Assembly: GCA_935421135.1 (NCBI GenBank)
Contig: OW285188.1
Span: 5,198,733-5,262,732, forward strand
DNA length: 64,000 bases
Direction: 5' to 3'
From: Bugulina stolonifera
Lineage: Eukaryota > Bryozoa > Gymnolaemata > Cheilostomatida > Bugulidae
The notes beneath the pieces are model-generated. The model searched no databases. It was not told where the DNA came from and saw nothing but the letters and a program-made list of their open reading frames with translations. Positions 20,883 to 33,400 of the stretch are shown one piece after another. Within the stretch, counting starts at the first letter, position 1. The number at the start of each line of letters is the position of its first letter. A program made the position numbers and the translations under genes.

Positions 20883-23800
20883 CTACCTCTTGTTCCTTGG
20901 CATATAGCCTGTATTATAAGTGAGTGTTCGTTCATCCACGACACTGCGAGCCGGTGTGGAATAACCCTGCAACCTAGATACCATGTCTATTGATCTAAGT
21001 CTTTCTTCAGCTTCTCTCTGATACCTGGCAGCACGTAGATCTTCCATACTTGGTTTCTTTTGAGGTGGAGGTTCCTCTGGTGAACTGTCTCGTGATTTTT
21101 TATTCTTTTTTCTCTTTTTACTTTTCTTGTGTTTATGTTTCTTTTTATCATCTTTACATTCCACTTTAGATGAGTCATCACTTGGCATTGCAGATGTGAC
21201 CTTCTGCTCTACACAGTCATGTGACTTCCTATGGTGTCGTCTGCTAGTCCTCTCTAAATCTAATGACACCTGAATGATATAATAAAAACACATTAGCCTA
21301 CAAAAATTATCCTTATTTATTTGTTTCATCATGCAGATTAGACAATTAGAAGTTGTCCACTCTCTGTCAGTGGCTTACTGTCAGTAGGACTGAACCAGAC
21401 AACCGGTTAATAGACTTGGTACTTGTACCTAAACAAGAAGAGCAATACAATATAATTGTACACAAAATATATACATGTACATGTATGATAGAAGATAGAA
21501 TAGAATTTATTATGCAGAGAGATCACTTGACCTTAGCAGTGACTTTAGTAGTGACCTTAGCAGTGACCTGAGCGAATTTCATGAGAAAACAGCGCAAATA
21601 CAGTATGTATTTTCTACCATTTAAAACAGTATAATCTTGCAAAGAATTCTATCAAAGGCTAGGTTGTATCTAGTACATTTTTGGAATTTAAGAATTATTT
21701 GCTTAGCTGCATGTATGTGGTTTGGTATCATCATAGGTATCTATTATAGGGAAGGAACATGACAAGCAAATACAACATTTGGTTTTCAATTTTGGGTCGG
21801 CAAACGTGACTTCAATGAAAAACCGTTTGATTCCACTAGAAAGAGTAGGTTTTCAGCTTCATTATGATGTAGTGTTATTTGCATGATTTAAATGAATTAT
21901 GTAATGTGTAAGGTCTGGTGAAAATACATCCCATTTACATTCGATGGCTAGGGTGATAATGGGTGTGTTTTGGAACACGACTGTTAGTACTTTATGTTCA
22001 GTTTTGTAATTCTAAAAGCATACAACATACACACTTGCTTAATCCTGCCATAGTTTAGCATAAGCATACAGTAAGTACACACACCTGTTTAGCAGTGCCA
22101 TATTATAGAATACAGTAAGTACACACACCTGTGTATTCCTACCATAGTATAGCATACAGTAAGCACAGACCTGTTTAGTCCTGCCATAGTATAGCATATA
22201 CAGTAAATACACACACCTGTTTAGTCCTGCCATAGTATAGCATACAGTAAGTACACACACCTATTTAGTCCCGCCATAGTATAGCATACAGTAAGTACAT
22301 ACACCTGTTTAATCCTGCCATAGCATGGCATACAGTAAATACACACACCTGTTTATTCCTGCCATAGTATAGCATACAGTAAGTACACACACCTGTTTAG
22401 TCCTCCCATAGTATAGCATACAGTAAGTACACACCTGTTTAGTCCTGCCATAGCATAGCATACAATAAGTACACACACCTATTTATTCCTGCCATAGTAT
22501 AGCATACAATAAGTACACACACCTGTTTAGTCCTGCCATAGTATAGCATACAGTAAGTACACACCTGTTTAGTCCTGCCATAGCATAGCATACAGTAAAT
22601 ACTCACACCTGTTTAGTCCTGCCATAGTATAGCATACAGTAAATACACACACCTGTTTAGTCCTGCCATAGTATAGCATACAGTAAGTACACACACCTGT
22701 TTAGTCCTGCCATAGTATAGCATACAGTTAGTACACACACCTGTTTAGTCCTGCCATAGTATAGCATACAGTAAGTACACACACCTGTTTAGTCCTGCCA
22801 TAGTATAGCATACAGTAAGTACACACACCTGTTTAGTCCTGCCATAGTATATGTCTTCTGCCTGTTTCTTCTTATCAAGATATCCCTTCATTGAGAGTAA
22901 GGGGTCTGCAGCACGTAACGCTTCTTCTTCACTAAACATCTTACTAAAACAACAGTTTACTACTTACTACAATGTAATGGAAAGAATGGCAACACCATCA
23001 GTGTGTGTAGATATTAATGTAAACCTAAATAATGTAGACACCAGATCACAATTTAAAGCATGCGACCATAACATAATTCACTAAAGTAACAAAATAGCAT
23101 TAATATGATACACTGTAAATGGATTAGTAATATATTATAATATTGTTGCCAGCCATGTTATGCAGACCATTATTTGCTATGCAATTCGGCTCAAATGTGG
23201 TATAAATAAACTCTTAGAGAAACCAGACATGGTGGCATAGAACACAGAGATGTGGACACCCCCAGCACTGCACTATCGAAAGGACAGAATGATTGACTGT
23301 AGGATCTGGCTTGTAAAACGGCCGAGTGACACTGCCTAGTGCCTCCTAGTATAGCTATAAAATGTAGATTGACTCACGTAACAGGTGCTTTATCTGTTGA
23401 CCTGTCAGGTGCTTGTTCATACCATGGTTTACTAGCTGGAAAAGAAGAACCAAGTAATGTATGAGAAACATGCTCTGATATAAATATAGTTTTGTTTACA
23501 ATTGATGGTGGCTGTAAAGTAATTCTAATACTCTAGCAAAGAATTGTTCACCCAAGTTGTTTCCCCACCCAAACCACAAATCATAGTGCAAACAGTCAAA
23601 CACATTTAAACTAATCACCAGCAATCTACTGTTCATTAGAAGTTGTCTTCTCTTCATTCTTTTCTGTTGACAAGGGAGAGAAAAAGGAAGGACAACTCCC
23701 ACTTAACAACACAATGAGTTTCTATATCCTGCGTGCACTAGATAGTTACACCCCTGCAACATGATACAATGCATTCTCTTTTTACTTGTAAGATGTGTAA

Positions 23801-26800
23801 AGGATTGAATAATATCATTAACAGACTTGATATCAAATGTACTCGACTATCCACAGCCTATAAAACACAAAACTACACGCACCACCGTTATTAATCCTAG
23901 ATAGTGATTTCTCACGTACATGCAGGTTATTTGTTAGAAATGAATTTAATCTTTGTAAGCTATTTTCATATCTATGTAGCCTGCATGCATATGTGGCATT
24001 TGTGGCATCTATGACGCCACAAAAATGTGTAGAAACGTAGGAGAAAGTACAAACAAAGGACTTCCTAGTATTGTACTCAGTCAGTGGTGAGGGACGATTC
24101 CTATGCAACCAAATGGTCAATTGTGTTATATTCTTCTACCATATAATCTTACTGGTTTTACTTCCCGCTACTAATCCCAGGTAAGAAAGCATTGATCTAA
24201 AGAGATCTGCATTTTTTCTAATTTTTTAGTGGGGAAAACATTTCACCAATGGCAAGGTAAACTAATGTTGCATAGGAGCATCATAAGATTGGATACCCTT
24301 CCTAACACCACCAATGACCTTTACCTGGACCTCACGCATGGAATTCCAAATTTCTAACCACTAGCCTACAGCCTGTATTACATGCAATTATCACCAAGGA
24401 AATAGTCTGTGAATGACCCATACTAGGTCTGCATTCAAAATTAGATTTCTACATTCCGAAGACTGATATAGTATAAGCCTACCGTAGGTAATATAATTAT
24501 TATATAATATATCAGTAGTGCATACCCATAGATGACGATGCACTTTGCCCCAAGTATGTTAGGTATCCAATCTTCTTCTCATATGCCTCTTGAGCCTTCC
24601 TTTTCTCATCTTCGTATTCTTTGTTTGAGCCATGTGACTTTTTCTACAGATACACACATGCACAGTTACCACTACATACATGTACAATTACCACAACATA
24701 CTTGTACAGTTACCATAACATATTTGTACATGTACAGTTACCACCAAACATATGCACAGCTACTTCTACAGAGAAGTGAGCCTAAGGCTATCTGTGCATG
24801 CACCATGTTGTTAGTCCAGAAAATGGGTAAATCTATCACTGAGAAATTAATCTGCCAAAGAAGAGAAGATACCGAAAAATTGCTAAATAATAGAGTTATA
24901 AAGTTCCAATCCCAGAAACACGAGTAACCTCAGCACTGTTAACCAATGACATTATTATATAGTATCGACTAATAGTATACTATTATAGTAGTATGCATAG
25001 AGACAGGGAAAAAAGTACAAAACCAAGTTTAGAAAACAAGCTGGATGGCGGATGGTACCGAGTGATTCAATGAAACAGAGACTCGGGTTCAATCTCCCGA
25101 CACACGGCTTCTCTCACTGAGATCTAACACACTTTCCTATATAATCATTAGGGAAGGACTGCGTTTAACTCAAACTCAAATAAGAAATAAACAAACATAC
25201 TTTTTGCTCAAAATCTTCAAACAAGTTAATATGCTTGTCGGGAGGGTAAGCTGTATTCAGTGGAGTGTATTCGTCTGCTGGCTCAACTTCTTCCTCGCCG
25301 CTAGACTGGGGTTCTTGGGGGAGATCCCACTGAGCCTCCTTCTCAACCCGTTTCTCAGCCTTAGCTCTTTCTCGTAGAATGGAAATACGGGCCTCTTGTT
25401 CCTGTATTTAAAGAACTATTAGTATTAGCTCAGCTTAAAACCGAAGGCAGAGTAAGAGTGTGTTAACTACAATACAGCACAATGTGTGCTTGCTAGCTAA
25501 CAGTTGCAGATATATGAATGTCAATTTTTTCCTCATGTAAAGAGGGGTTGTAACTCCTAAAGATAGCTATGCATGATGACTGTATCTACGGTTCACTGAA
25601 CACATATAAGACAAAAAATGTGGATTATGTAGGTCTACATGTAGGTTCAGTAAACCATGAGCTAAAATTTATATTTTGTAGCTATCATTAAGAGTTACAC
25701 GTCTCTGCCCATGGCTTGCATGTACGTTTTGTAACACAAGTCTTCAGTACTGCAATGTGATATGGGTACAAATACAATAATATGATCGAATTTTGAATTT
25801 GTTTATTTAGCAGCCCAGAACTCGAATGCACATAATTATACATAATATGTACATGTAGGCCTACATGAATATACCCAGCCTTGACTGGAGTTTAAATCTG
25901 AGGCCTCCACAGCACCCAATTACCTACATGTAACACAGTTGACTGAACACATTACCACTACATCAGCTCAGCAACCTAAAATGGTGGTAGGGAATTTGCC
26001 CATTTTTTTCACATGACAAAATGGCCAGACCCCCGACCACCAAATAATATAATGGATGTCATAGGTAAGCTCATGGTATATTAATATAATATAGTACAAT
26101 GGGGAGAACCACCAAAATCACAAGCAATAAGAATCAAACACCAACATTGAACCTACTAAAAATTCAAGTAAGAGAAGTCCAACTTCTTTACAAAAACAGT
26201 ATCAAAGATTGCTAAAATCTCACCGCTAATGCTTTCCTCTTTGCTACTTCCTTTTCCTCCTCCAAAGCTTTTGCTTCATCTCTACGAACTCGTGCAACAT
26301 TATCCTTATTCCGTACATGCCAACTGTGAACAGAAGCAGCAAAAAGTGCATCATTTCAAATAGTTGCATAATTCGTTACATCGATGAAGAAAGTTATATT
26401 TTATCACCAAGTTGCTCAACCTGATTAGAATGTAAACAATGCAACTGCTACTATTATAATTACAATATTTATTATACTGATAACAAACAGAAATGTACCT
26501 TAAAATAAAACTAATTATCATAGGCCTAAAACGTAATCATTAATGTCAGACTAATTAGAATAATACTATGAACAAATTCAAATAGTAAATAATGCTGCAG
26601 AACAAGTAAGTACACGCAGTTTAGAAACCTATAGGAAATCTAAACATAAAGGCCATAAAGAAAATCTAAAAGCACGCTACATGCTACAACATAGATAGAA
26701 TAGCCTAGATGAAGGTAAAGTTTAGGATTCAGCTAGCAAACAGTTACAGTAGCGTAGACCTGATAAGCCTATAGAATAATCATAATGCTAGAAAGAAAAG

Positions 26801-27144
26801 TGCAACCATTTCTCATAATTTCGGTAGCTACTGAGTGGTTTCAGAATTAATTATCCATTCTGTGCCACTCAACAAACAATAATTAACCAACCCGATTAAT
26901 GATGGTCAGTAAAATTAAGTAATAAATAATCTAATGTAGGCCTACAATAACAAAGATAATAATAAATAAATAACAAAGATAAAAAATAAACTCTAAATAA
27001 TATTATCATAGAAAATAAAAATAGATCATTAAATATTTTATTATTGATATTATATTATTTATTATAACTTCACTTGAACTTAACTTGTAAAATAAAAAAT
27101 TAAAGTAAATCAATTACAAACCTTTTCTTTGGTAAAATGTTCAT
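20883..27144 (-). CDS. LENG1: LENG1 (leukocyte receptor cluster member 1) orthologue, 7 exons
   Basis: Seven exons join in phase to 333 codons: 27144-27122, 26323-26224, 25401-25201, 24643-24526, 23435-23378, 22943-22829 and 21269-20883. The N terminus [20 protein letters not shown] is the family hallmark, and residues 1-41 keep the WHVRN..RVRRDEA signature. Other family blocks: [20 protein letters not shown] and TYLGQSA (about 115-143), KPWYEQAP (about 150), [15 protein letters not shown] (about 180-194), [19 protein letters not shown] (279-297), and a YNTGYMPR C-terminal tail. A Lys-rich run (about 244-265) is a likely nuclear targeting signal. Vertebrate LENG1 (about 264 aa) is a basic nuclear coiled-coil protein found with splicing factors; function here is inferred. 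Exon 6 ends inside the first unit of a 44-bp tandem array, so its donor is copied many times downstream. Confidence 0.93.
22020..22853 (-). repeat. 44-bp minisatellite spanning the LENG1 exon 6 donor, about 19 copies
   Basis: Tandem copies of a 44-bp unit (plus strand: TTTAGTCCTGCCATAGTATA, GCATACAGTAAGTACACACA, CCTG). Read on the gene strand, each unit is about 22 bases matching the end of exon 6 (ACTATGGCAGGACTAAACAG) followed by about 22 bases starting with the donor GTGTGTGTACTTAC. The first unit overlaps the real exon end. Some units are 2-4 bases shorter (CACACC deletions), and copies differ by scattered substitutions. Confidence 0.95.
25040..25115 (+). repeat. tRNA-like SINE fragment
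   Basis: Contains an A-box-like GGATGGTACCGAGTG and, about 30 bases on, a B-box-like GGGTTCAATCTCCC, as in tRNA-derived SINEs. It lies in LENG1 intron 3 and has no intact tRNA fold that I can see. Confidence 0.35.
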
Positions 27145-27830
27145 AGCTTCAAGGTCAACTTAAATCTAGTGTTCAACAAAACTTTCCTTTCTCATGGAAC
27201 CCCATCCTATTACAATAAAGCAAAGTTTATATATTTCTATAGGAACTTTGAATATAAAGGAACAATCAAAACATCAAAATCGTTTCTCGGATGTGCAATG
27301 CTAACGAATGTATTGGCCTCGGTGTTTACTAACGCGTATTTCAATGTCCAATCCAAATCTGGTATTTTGTTTTTGAACCAATAGTATTTTGCTTACAAAC
27401 CTGTCTATGTCAAGGTTCAAAAAAATGTATTATCTAGGGCTATGTATATTGACCATGAAGAGCTAAAATAAGTCACCTTTTCAGTTCACAGTCGTACAAT
27501 TGCACTACTTTGGTTGAGTCAAACCAGGACAGAAGTGAATGAATTGTCTGACTTTTTATGTTTGGTTTGGTCAAGCCATTTAGAAGACCATTATTAGCCT
27601 ACTTAACTAATTCATGCAAATACACTCAGTTATAGGCCTATCAAAATTAACATTTCATTTAGAGACCACATGATCGGCACATGCATTTTTAAAAAATTCC
27701 CCAGTTTTGTTGAGTCTAGCAACATGCCCTTGATGCCATGCGTTTGAAGTGCCTGCTCGTATGACAGATTTAGTTTTATAGGTTAAAAGTTGGTACAATG
27801 ACACTCACCAAAAATAGCGGAGAGAGGGAG
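27145..27830. other. intergenic, LENG1 promoter side
   Basis: Upstream of the LENG1 start codon on the minus strand. No coding frame or clear promoter element recognised. Confidence 0.35.
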
Positions 27831-28176
27831 AGATGGCACTCTTTGTCCACCCTCTTATTCCTATTATAATTATTGTGTTTGTGTTTTTCCTTGGACCTTG
27901 AAACCAACCAAATTGTCTTATAAGCTCCACCCATCATCGAGGGCTTACGGAAATGTTCTAGTTTTTATTTTGCTGTTTTTAGCAATGATAGTCAATCACA
28001 TCGCACCTATTTATTTATTTTGGAACTCTTCTCTGCGAAAAAAAGTAGGAAACTCCGGAAAAGCAAAAGAAGACGAGTTTACAGCCATCACTTTGAAGGA
28101 AAGCAAATCAAGAGGGAAGGAGCGTTGGCATTTACCTAATGACCAATCTCCTCCACTACTTTATCAATCACCCTGA
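27831..28176 (+). CDS. possible small two-helix membrane protein, frame broken or spliced
   Basis: An ATG near 27831 opens a 22-residue hydrophobic frame (MALFVHPLIPIIIIVFVFFL) that ends at a TGA near 27898. The next frame continues with a second hydrophobic segment (VLVFILLFLAMIVNHIAPIY) and a Lys/Glu-rich tail to a TGA at 28176. Read together, with one frame change, it looks like a small two-helix protein with a basic tail. I cannot tell whether an intron, a frameshift or chance explains it. A TTTTTAGC acceptor-like site near 27977 allows the second part to begin at MIVNHIAP. Confidence 0.2.
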
Positions 28177-28179
28177 TAG

Positions 28180-30480
28180 GGCCTATAGGATCTTCATGAC
28201 CCAAGTTTAGGGCACAGCTCCAATTCCGCGCCCATTCCCCAAGAGCAAAAAATCGGAACAAATCTGATCTCATCTGCTCGGAATAATTATGATATAATAG
28301 TTTTTATTATTCAATGAACAATCAGGTTACATAACTATTATCTTTATAGGTATGTGTGTGTGACACTGTTAAATGACAGAAGGCATCTTAAACCACTACT
28401 GTCACACCATTTGATATTTGCAAAGAATATTGTTCATCTTATTTCATTAAGATTGATGTGCTGCTTGTCTTTGTAAACCTAGTGGCAGCCAAGATAAACA
28501 CATTTGAATATTGGCTATTATGACCTACAGCCAGCATTGAGTACATAGGTAGGCTACAGCATGAAATAGCCAAGTAATCTTACTGAGTCACTGTCATTCT
28601 ATAAATAGCTCTTGTGTACAGTGATAAACAAGAAAGTTACAGGCAATGCCCGCAATGAGTTGCAGACAATATGGCTATCTCTGTGGCACAGTTTGTATTA
28701 ACCACTTGAGTGCTTCCAAAATTCCCAAAATACATACGTAGGCTACAAATTGAAGGAGAGGGTTTTCTTGGCAGCAGCTAGGTTTTCAAACACAAGCAAC
28801 ACATCAATCTTACTGAAATAGGATGGGCAATACTATTTTGCAAATATTGAATAGTGCGACAGTAGTGGTTTAAGGTTGTATTGGCCTATACGCCCTATCT
28901 ATCAAATGACAGCTTCATTTACTTTATTTTTTACCTTACCTTGGCTAATTCAACTTTCACTTAGTCCACCTTTGATATGTGTACATGTATAGCCCAAATT
29001 TTACGCATCAAAAATGATTTTCACATTGGATTTTCTTTGCAATTCCCCACAACATAGGCCTATTATTATTTTCTAATACCTCAAACTACTTCTAACTTAC
29101 CAAACGTATAAGGTTGATTAATACACAAACGACTTTTATATTGGAAAAGGTATTTGAAGCATGCGAAGCCATTAAATATTTAACTACTACCCACATTCCA
29201 AGTATTCTAACAAGTATGAACTATTAAATAATTATTATACATAGTATTCTATAATTATACTGTTAATAATATACTATTGTAATATTTTGTGTTATCATTG
29301 ACGACTTGCTTAATTATAATATACATGTAATATAAAATGTAATATGGATAGTAGCTAAATATTATTCTACAACTTTTCATGATTTAATTTTTATCTTATA
29401 TGAAAAACCCCATGAATTCATTTAATTGCTTGTTGAACACCTTTGGTTAAAACGGTTTGATGACCTCAGTAACAATGACAAGTTTGGATTAATATAACCG
29501 TTTGATACATGCATCCAGACACTGGCCAATAGGTCTGCTGGATTTTGAACAATTTACCAAAATAGTCCGATATCTAGCAATGTGAATGTACTGCCCACTG
29601 AAGCAAATTAATATTTTTAGTTTTCGCTGTTACTATTATATTTCACTCAAAAAATGACTTGCTTTTGGTCCTTTTCATGTTGTAGGATCTGTTCGATTTT
29701 TTGGTCTTCCCAAATGTGCAGTGTTTAGTTTAGTTCTTAGTATGAGCTAAAATAGTTAACTAGTAACTCACGGTCTCTTAGCAGATATTGGACCATCTAT
29801 GTACTGCTCTGCAGTCACTTGTGTTTGCTCTTAATTGCTAGTGGAACTAGTATAGGTGGTGCCCTGTAGGAGATACTGTAAAATATTAGTAGTTATAATA
29901 TGATTATTTCTATTATGACAAATTAAATTACTTTGTGCAAAAAGTTAATTTGTGAAATGATATCATGTTCACCCATGCAATAGTGTTCAAGGTTTAGAAA
30001 CTCCTTGGTTGAATTCCTCTAGATTTCCTCACTTTCCTCAGAATTTCTGGTATAAATGACTGGTGTTTGGCTCAGTGATGAAAAATTCGTTGAATAATAC
30101 TGATGCTAGCAGTCTGGCATCACTTAAATAATGTTGTCTTACATCATATACATACCTAGATGAGCATCCAGTATTAAGAAGTTTGCACCAAGTTCAATTT
30201 TGAATGTTTTAGCAAGTAGCCATATGCGATAATTGATGACATCATAGTATTTTGTAATAATTTTTTGTTAAACTAATAAAAAATTTAATTCTTCGAATAA
30301 TTATCTTCATAATAATATGTGAAATATGTTTTCGTGGTTTCCAACTTTGGTTAAATGCCAAGAGAGTGTTGGGAGGCCTAGATAAAATAATGGTGTATTC
30401 TTCATAGTAATATTGTCGATGTTGTTATGGTAATACATTGTAAATAATAATATTAGTTATTAGCCCTTGTTTTAGCAAAT
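28180..30480. other. intergenic stretch before LCMT2
   Basis: No gene recognised in about 2.3 kb of AT-rich DNA. A TTTTAG acceptor-like site directly before the LCMT2 ATG suggests an untranslated leader exon may lie in here. Confidence 0.35.
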
Positions 30481-30495
30481 CTTTCTTCTTTTAGC

Positions 30496-33400
30496 ATGGA
30501 ATCAAAGCTGAGCAAGCAGAGTAATGCCAGCACAGTTCAGGGTACCAATGACAGCAGCATCCTGAGTAAGCATGCTATGTGTGAGGCAGGGTATGCATCT
30601 GATCCATTTCTACATGCCTTCACATTGAAGAAGGCCCCAAGACGAGCTCCTCTCATAAACAGAGGTTACTACATTAGAGCTAAGGCTATCGAAGTAACGC
30701 TGAATTCCTTTCTCCAAGATCATAGTGGTTCGAAACAGATAGTATCTTTAGGGGCTGGATTCGATACCACTTATTTCAGATTACACACCAACTCTAAAAC
30801 CAGCGCATTAATGGATAATGTGTATTTTGTTGAAGTGGATTTTCCTGAAGTCGCGGAGCGAAAGAAAATTCTCATTGAGAATGATCTCCAATGCAGTTCC
30901 CTTTTATCACAAAGACTAGAGTCGAAACACAACAGTGTGAGACTTGATTCACCCGGCTACTGCTTAGTAGGTATGGATTTGGCCGATATCACTAACCTCA
31001 AGCAGATATTTGAGATGGAAACCAGGCTAGATCCTTGTGTACCCACGCTGGTGCTGTCGGAATGTGTCATGACGTATATGGAGGCGGATCTATCTACAGC
31101 ACTTATACAGTTCACATGTCAATTCTTTACTAACTCCATCTTTGTAACGTACGAACAGGTGGAGCCTGACGATGCATTCGGTCTCTTTATGCAGTCGCAC
31201 TTCAGTAAACTCAATTCCTCTCTGAGATGTATCAATAGATACCCTAGCAAGGAGAAACAGATGGAGAGATATATTCACTGTGGATACAGGAAGGTAGGCA
31301 GATGAAAACTATAAGTAGGCACTGCGTGTCTATTTTGGTGTGAAACTGAGTGTTCCATTCACTCCCTTGCAGGTTACTATTAATTGTGACGCCTGAAAGT
31401 TATTTATACATGACATCAAATGATTATGGGTGCTTTCGGCAGTGCCATGCATCACCTGAAATATTAGGGTGATGTGAAGGTGCTCGGCAGCTTCAGACTA
31501 TTTTTAATAAATAAATTGAAAATAATAATAAAAATATTCACGCATCACTGTTTTCTTTATTTGAGAGAACTACGCATCACCACGGAGATTATTATTATTT
31601 TATTGGATAGAATGTAGTAGAATATTGTGATGCATCATGTTTACTGTTCGGCAGTGAAATTATAAATTTGTTGGTTGTGGCTAGATTCGTGATGGGATGT
31701 GATGGTTATCACGCATCATGATGCATCGCACTGCCGAAAGCACCCTAATTTATCAGAACACACCTGTACCAAAAATATGTAGATATTTTAACAATACATT
31801 GAGCAGTTTGTTGTATAAATAATATATTGATGAAATACTAAAAAACATACTCCATGTGTGTTAGAGTGCTTAGATCTCGGGCTATGTACGCAAAAAATCT
31901 TAATATGTACGATATCCCTGTAGTGACTCTTTATCTACACGTATATGTTTTACAAGGTAGACGTTGTGAGTATGAAGGAGCTGTATGATTGGCTGCCCAC
32001 ACAGGAAACAGACAGGGTGAGACAACTTGAATACTTTGATGAGTACGAAGAATGGAGTCTGAAGTGTTCTCACTACGTGCTGATTATAGCCAGAGGTGAC
32101 GATGGATTTACTACTATGGAGCGTATGATCAACTCTATAGCACCGTATTACAAGAGTAAGTACTCGTAGGATCAACTCTATAGCACCGTATTACAAGAGT
32201 AAGTGTTCGTATGATCAACTCTATAGCACCGTATTACCAGAGTGAGTATTCCCATGATCAACTCTATAGCATCGTATTACCAGAGTAAGTATTCGTATTA
32301 TCAACTCTATAGCACTGTATTACCAGAAGTAAGTAGCCTATTTGTATGACAATGCTAGTAAGTTATCTACATGGTCTGCGATAGCCCTACTGAATCCCAC
32401 CGTCACTTGTCCACCACTGGCTCTACAGTGTGCACTCTAATGTAACGATGGTCAGAGGCATTGAAGGTTTCAATGGTTGAGATGGTGTTTGACTCAGCAT
32501 TGTGGGATTGTTTAGCAGTGATGATATGTCAAACTTATCCTTAGGTGTCCTAGTTTTGGCGTACTTATACTTTATGTTGTTTCAGTCAAAGCATGTTGTA
32601 CTTGTACTATCCGTGTGATGTATAAAGTACATGGCATTGTATTGGTGTTACAGTGTACATGTACAGCATACAGTGTTACAGTATACATACAGTACAATTG
32701 TTTTATACCAATATGAGTGTGTCCATGCAAATCAGTGATATACACATGTTGTATCTGTAATCCTCATAATAAACAACTGGTGTATATGTAGACACAAGCA
32801 TCAGCACTGCTATGGCTACTCTATCTGATGGTCATTGCTCTACTGGTGCAGAGCAGTTTGGCCACGCCTCCTCCCTCCTTCCTGTATCTGGTACTGAGGC
32901 TCTGCTCGTGACACATGGAGGGTTTGGAGTGACGAATGGAAAGCATTGCCGGCAGAGTCAGCTGAGGATGTACTCCTTCTCATTCACAGGTATCAGTACA
33001 TAGTATAATATAGTCTGTTAGTACAAGTGTAGGTATCAGTACACAGTATAATGTAGTCTGTTAGTACAAGTGTAGGTATCAGTACACAGTATAATATAGT
33101 CTGTTAGTACAAGTGTAGGTATCAGTACACAGTATAATATAGTCTGTTAGTACAAGTGTAGGTATCAGTACACAGTATGATATAGTCTGTTAGTGCAAGT
33201 GTAGGTATCAGTACACAGTATAATATAGTCTGTTAGTATAAGTGTAGGTATCAGTACACAGTATGATATAGTCTGTTAGTATAAGTGTAGGTATCAGTAC
33301 ACAGTATAATATAGTCTGTTAGTATAAGTATAGGTATCAGTACACAGTATAATATAGTCTGTTAGTATAAGTATAGGTATCAGTACACAGTATAATATAG

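Noticed and set aside
22039..22260. Cys/Tyr-rich minus-strand frame
   Set aside because: Periodic translation of the 44-bp array, which is intronic.
22020..22853. CRISPR-like array
   Set aside because: No spacers: units are contiguous and the whole repeat is one 44-bp period in a eukaryotic intron.
27831..28176. V-ATPase subunit e-like two-helix protein
   Set aside because: The two hydrophobic segments are in different frames and the conserved subunit e residues could not be matched; kept only as an unnamed low-confidence frame.
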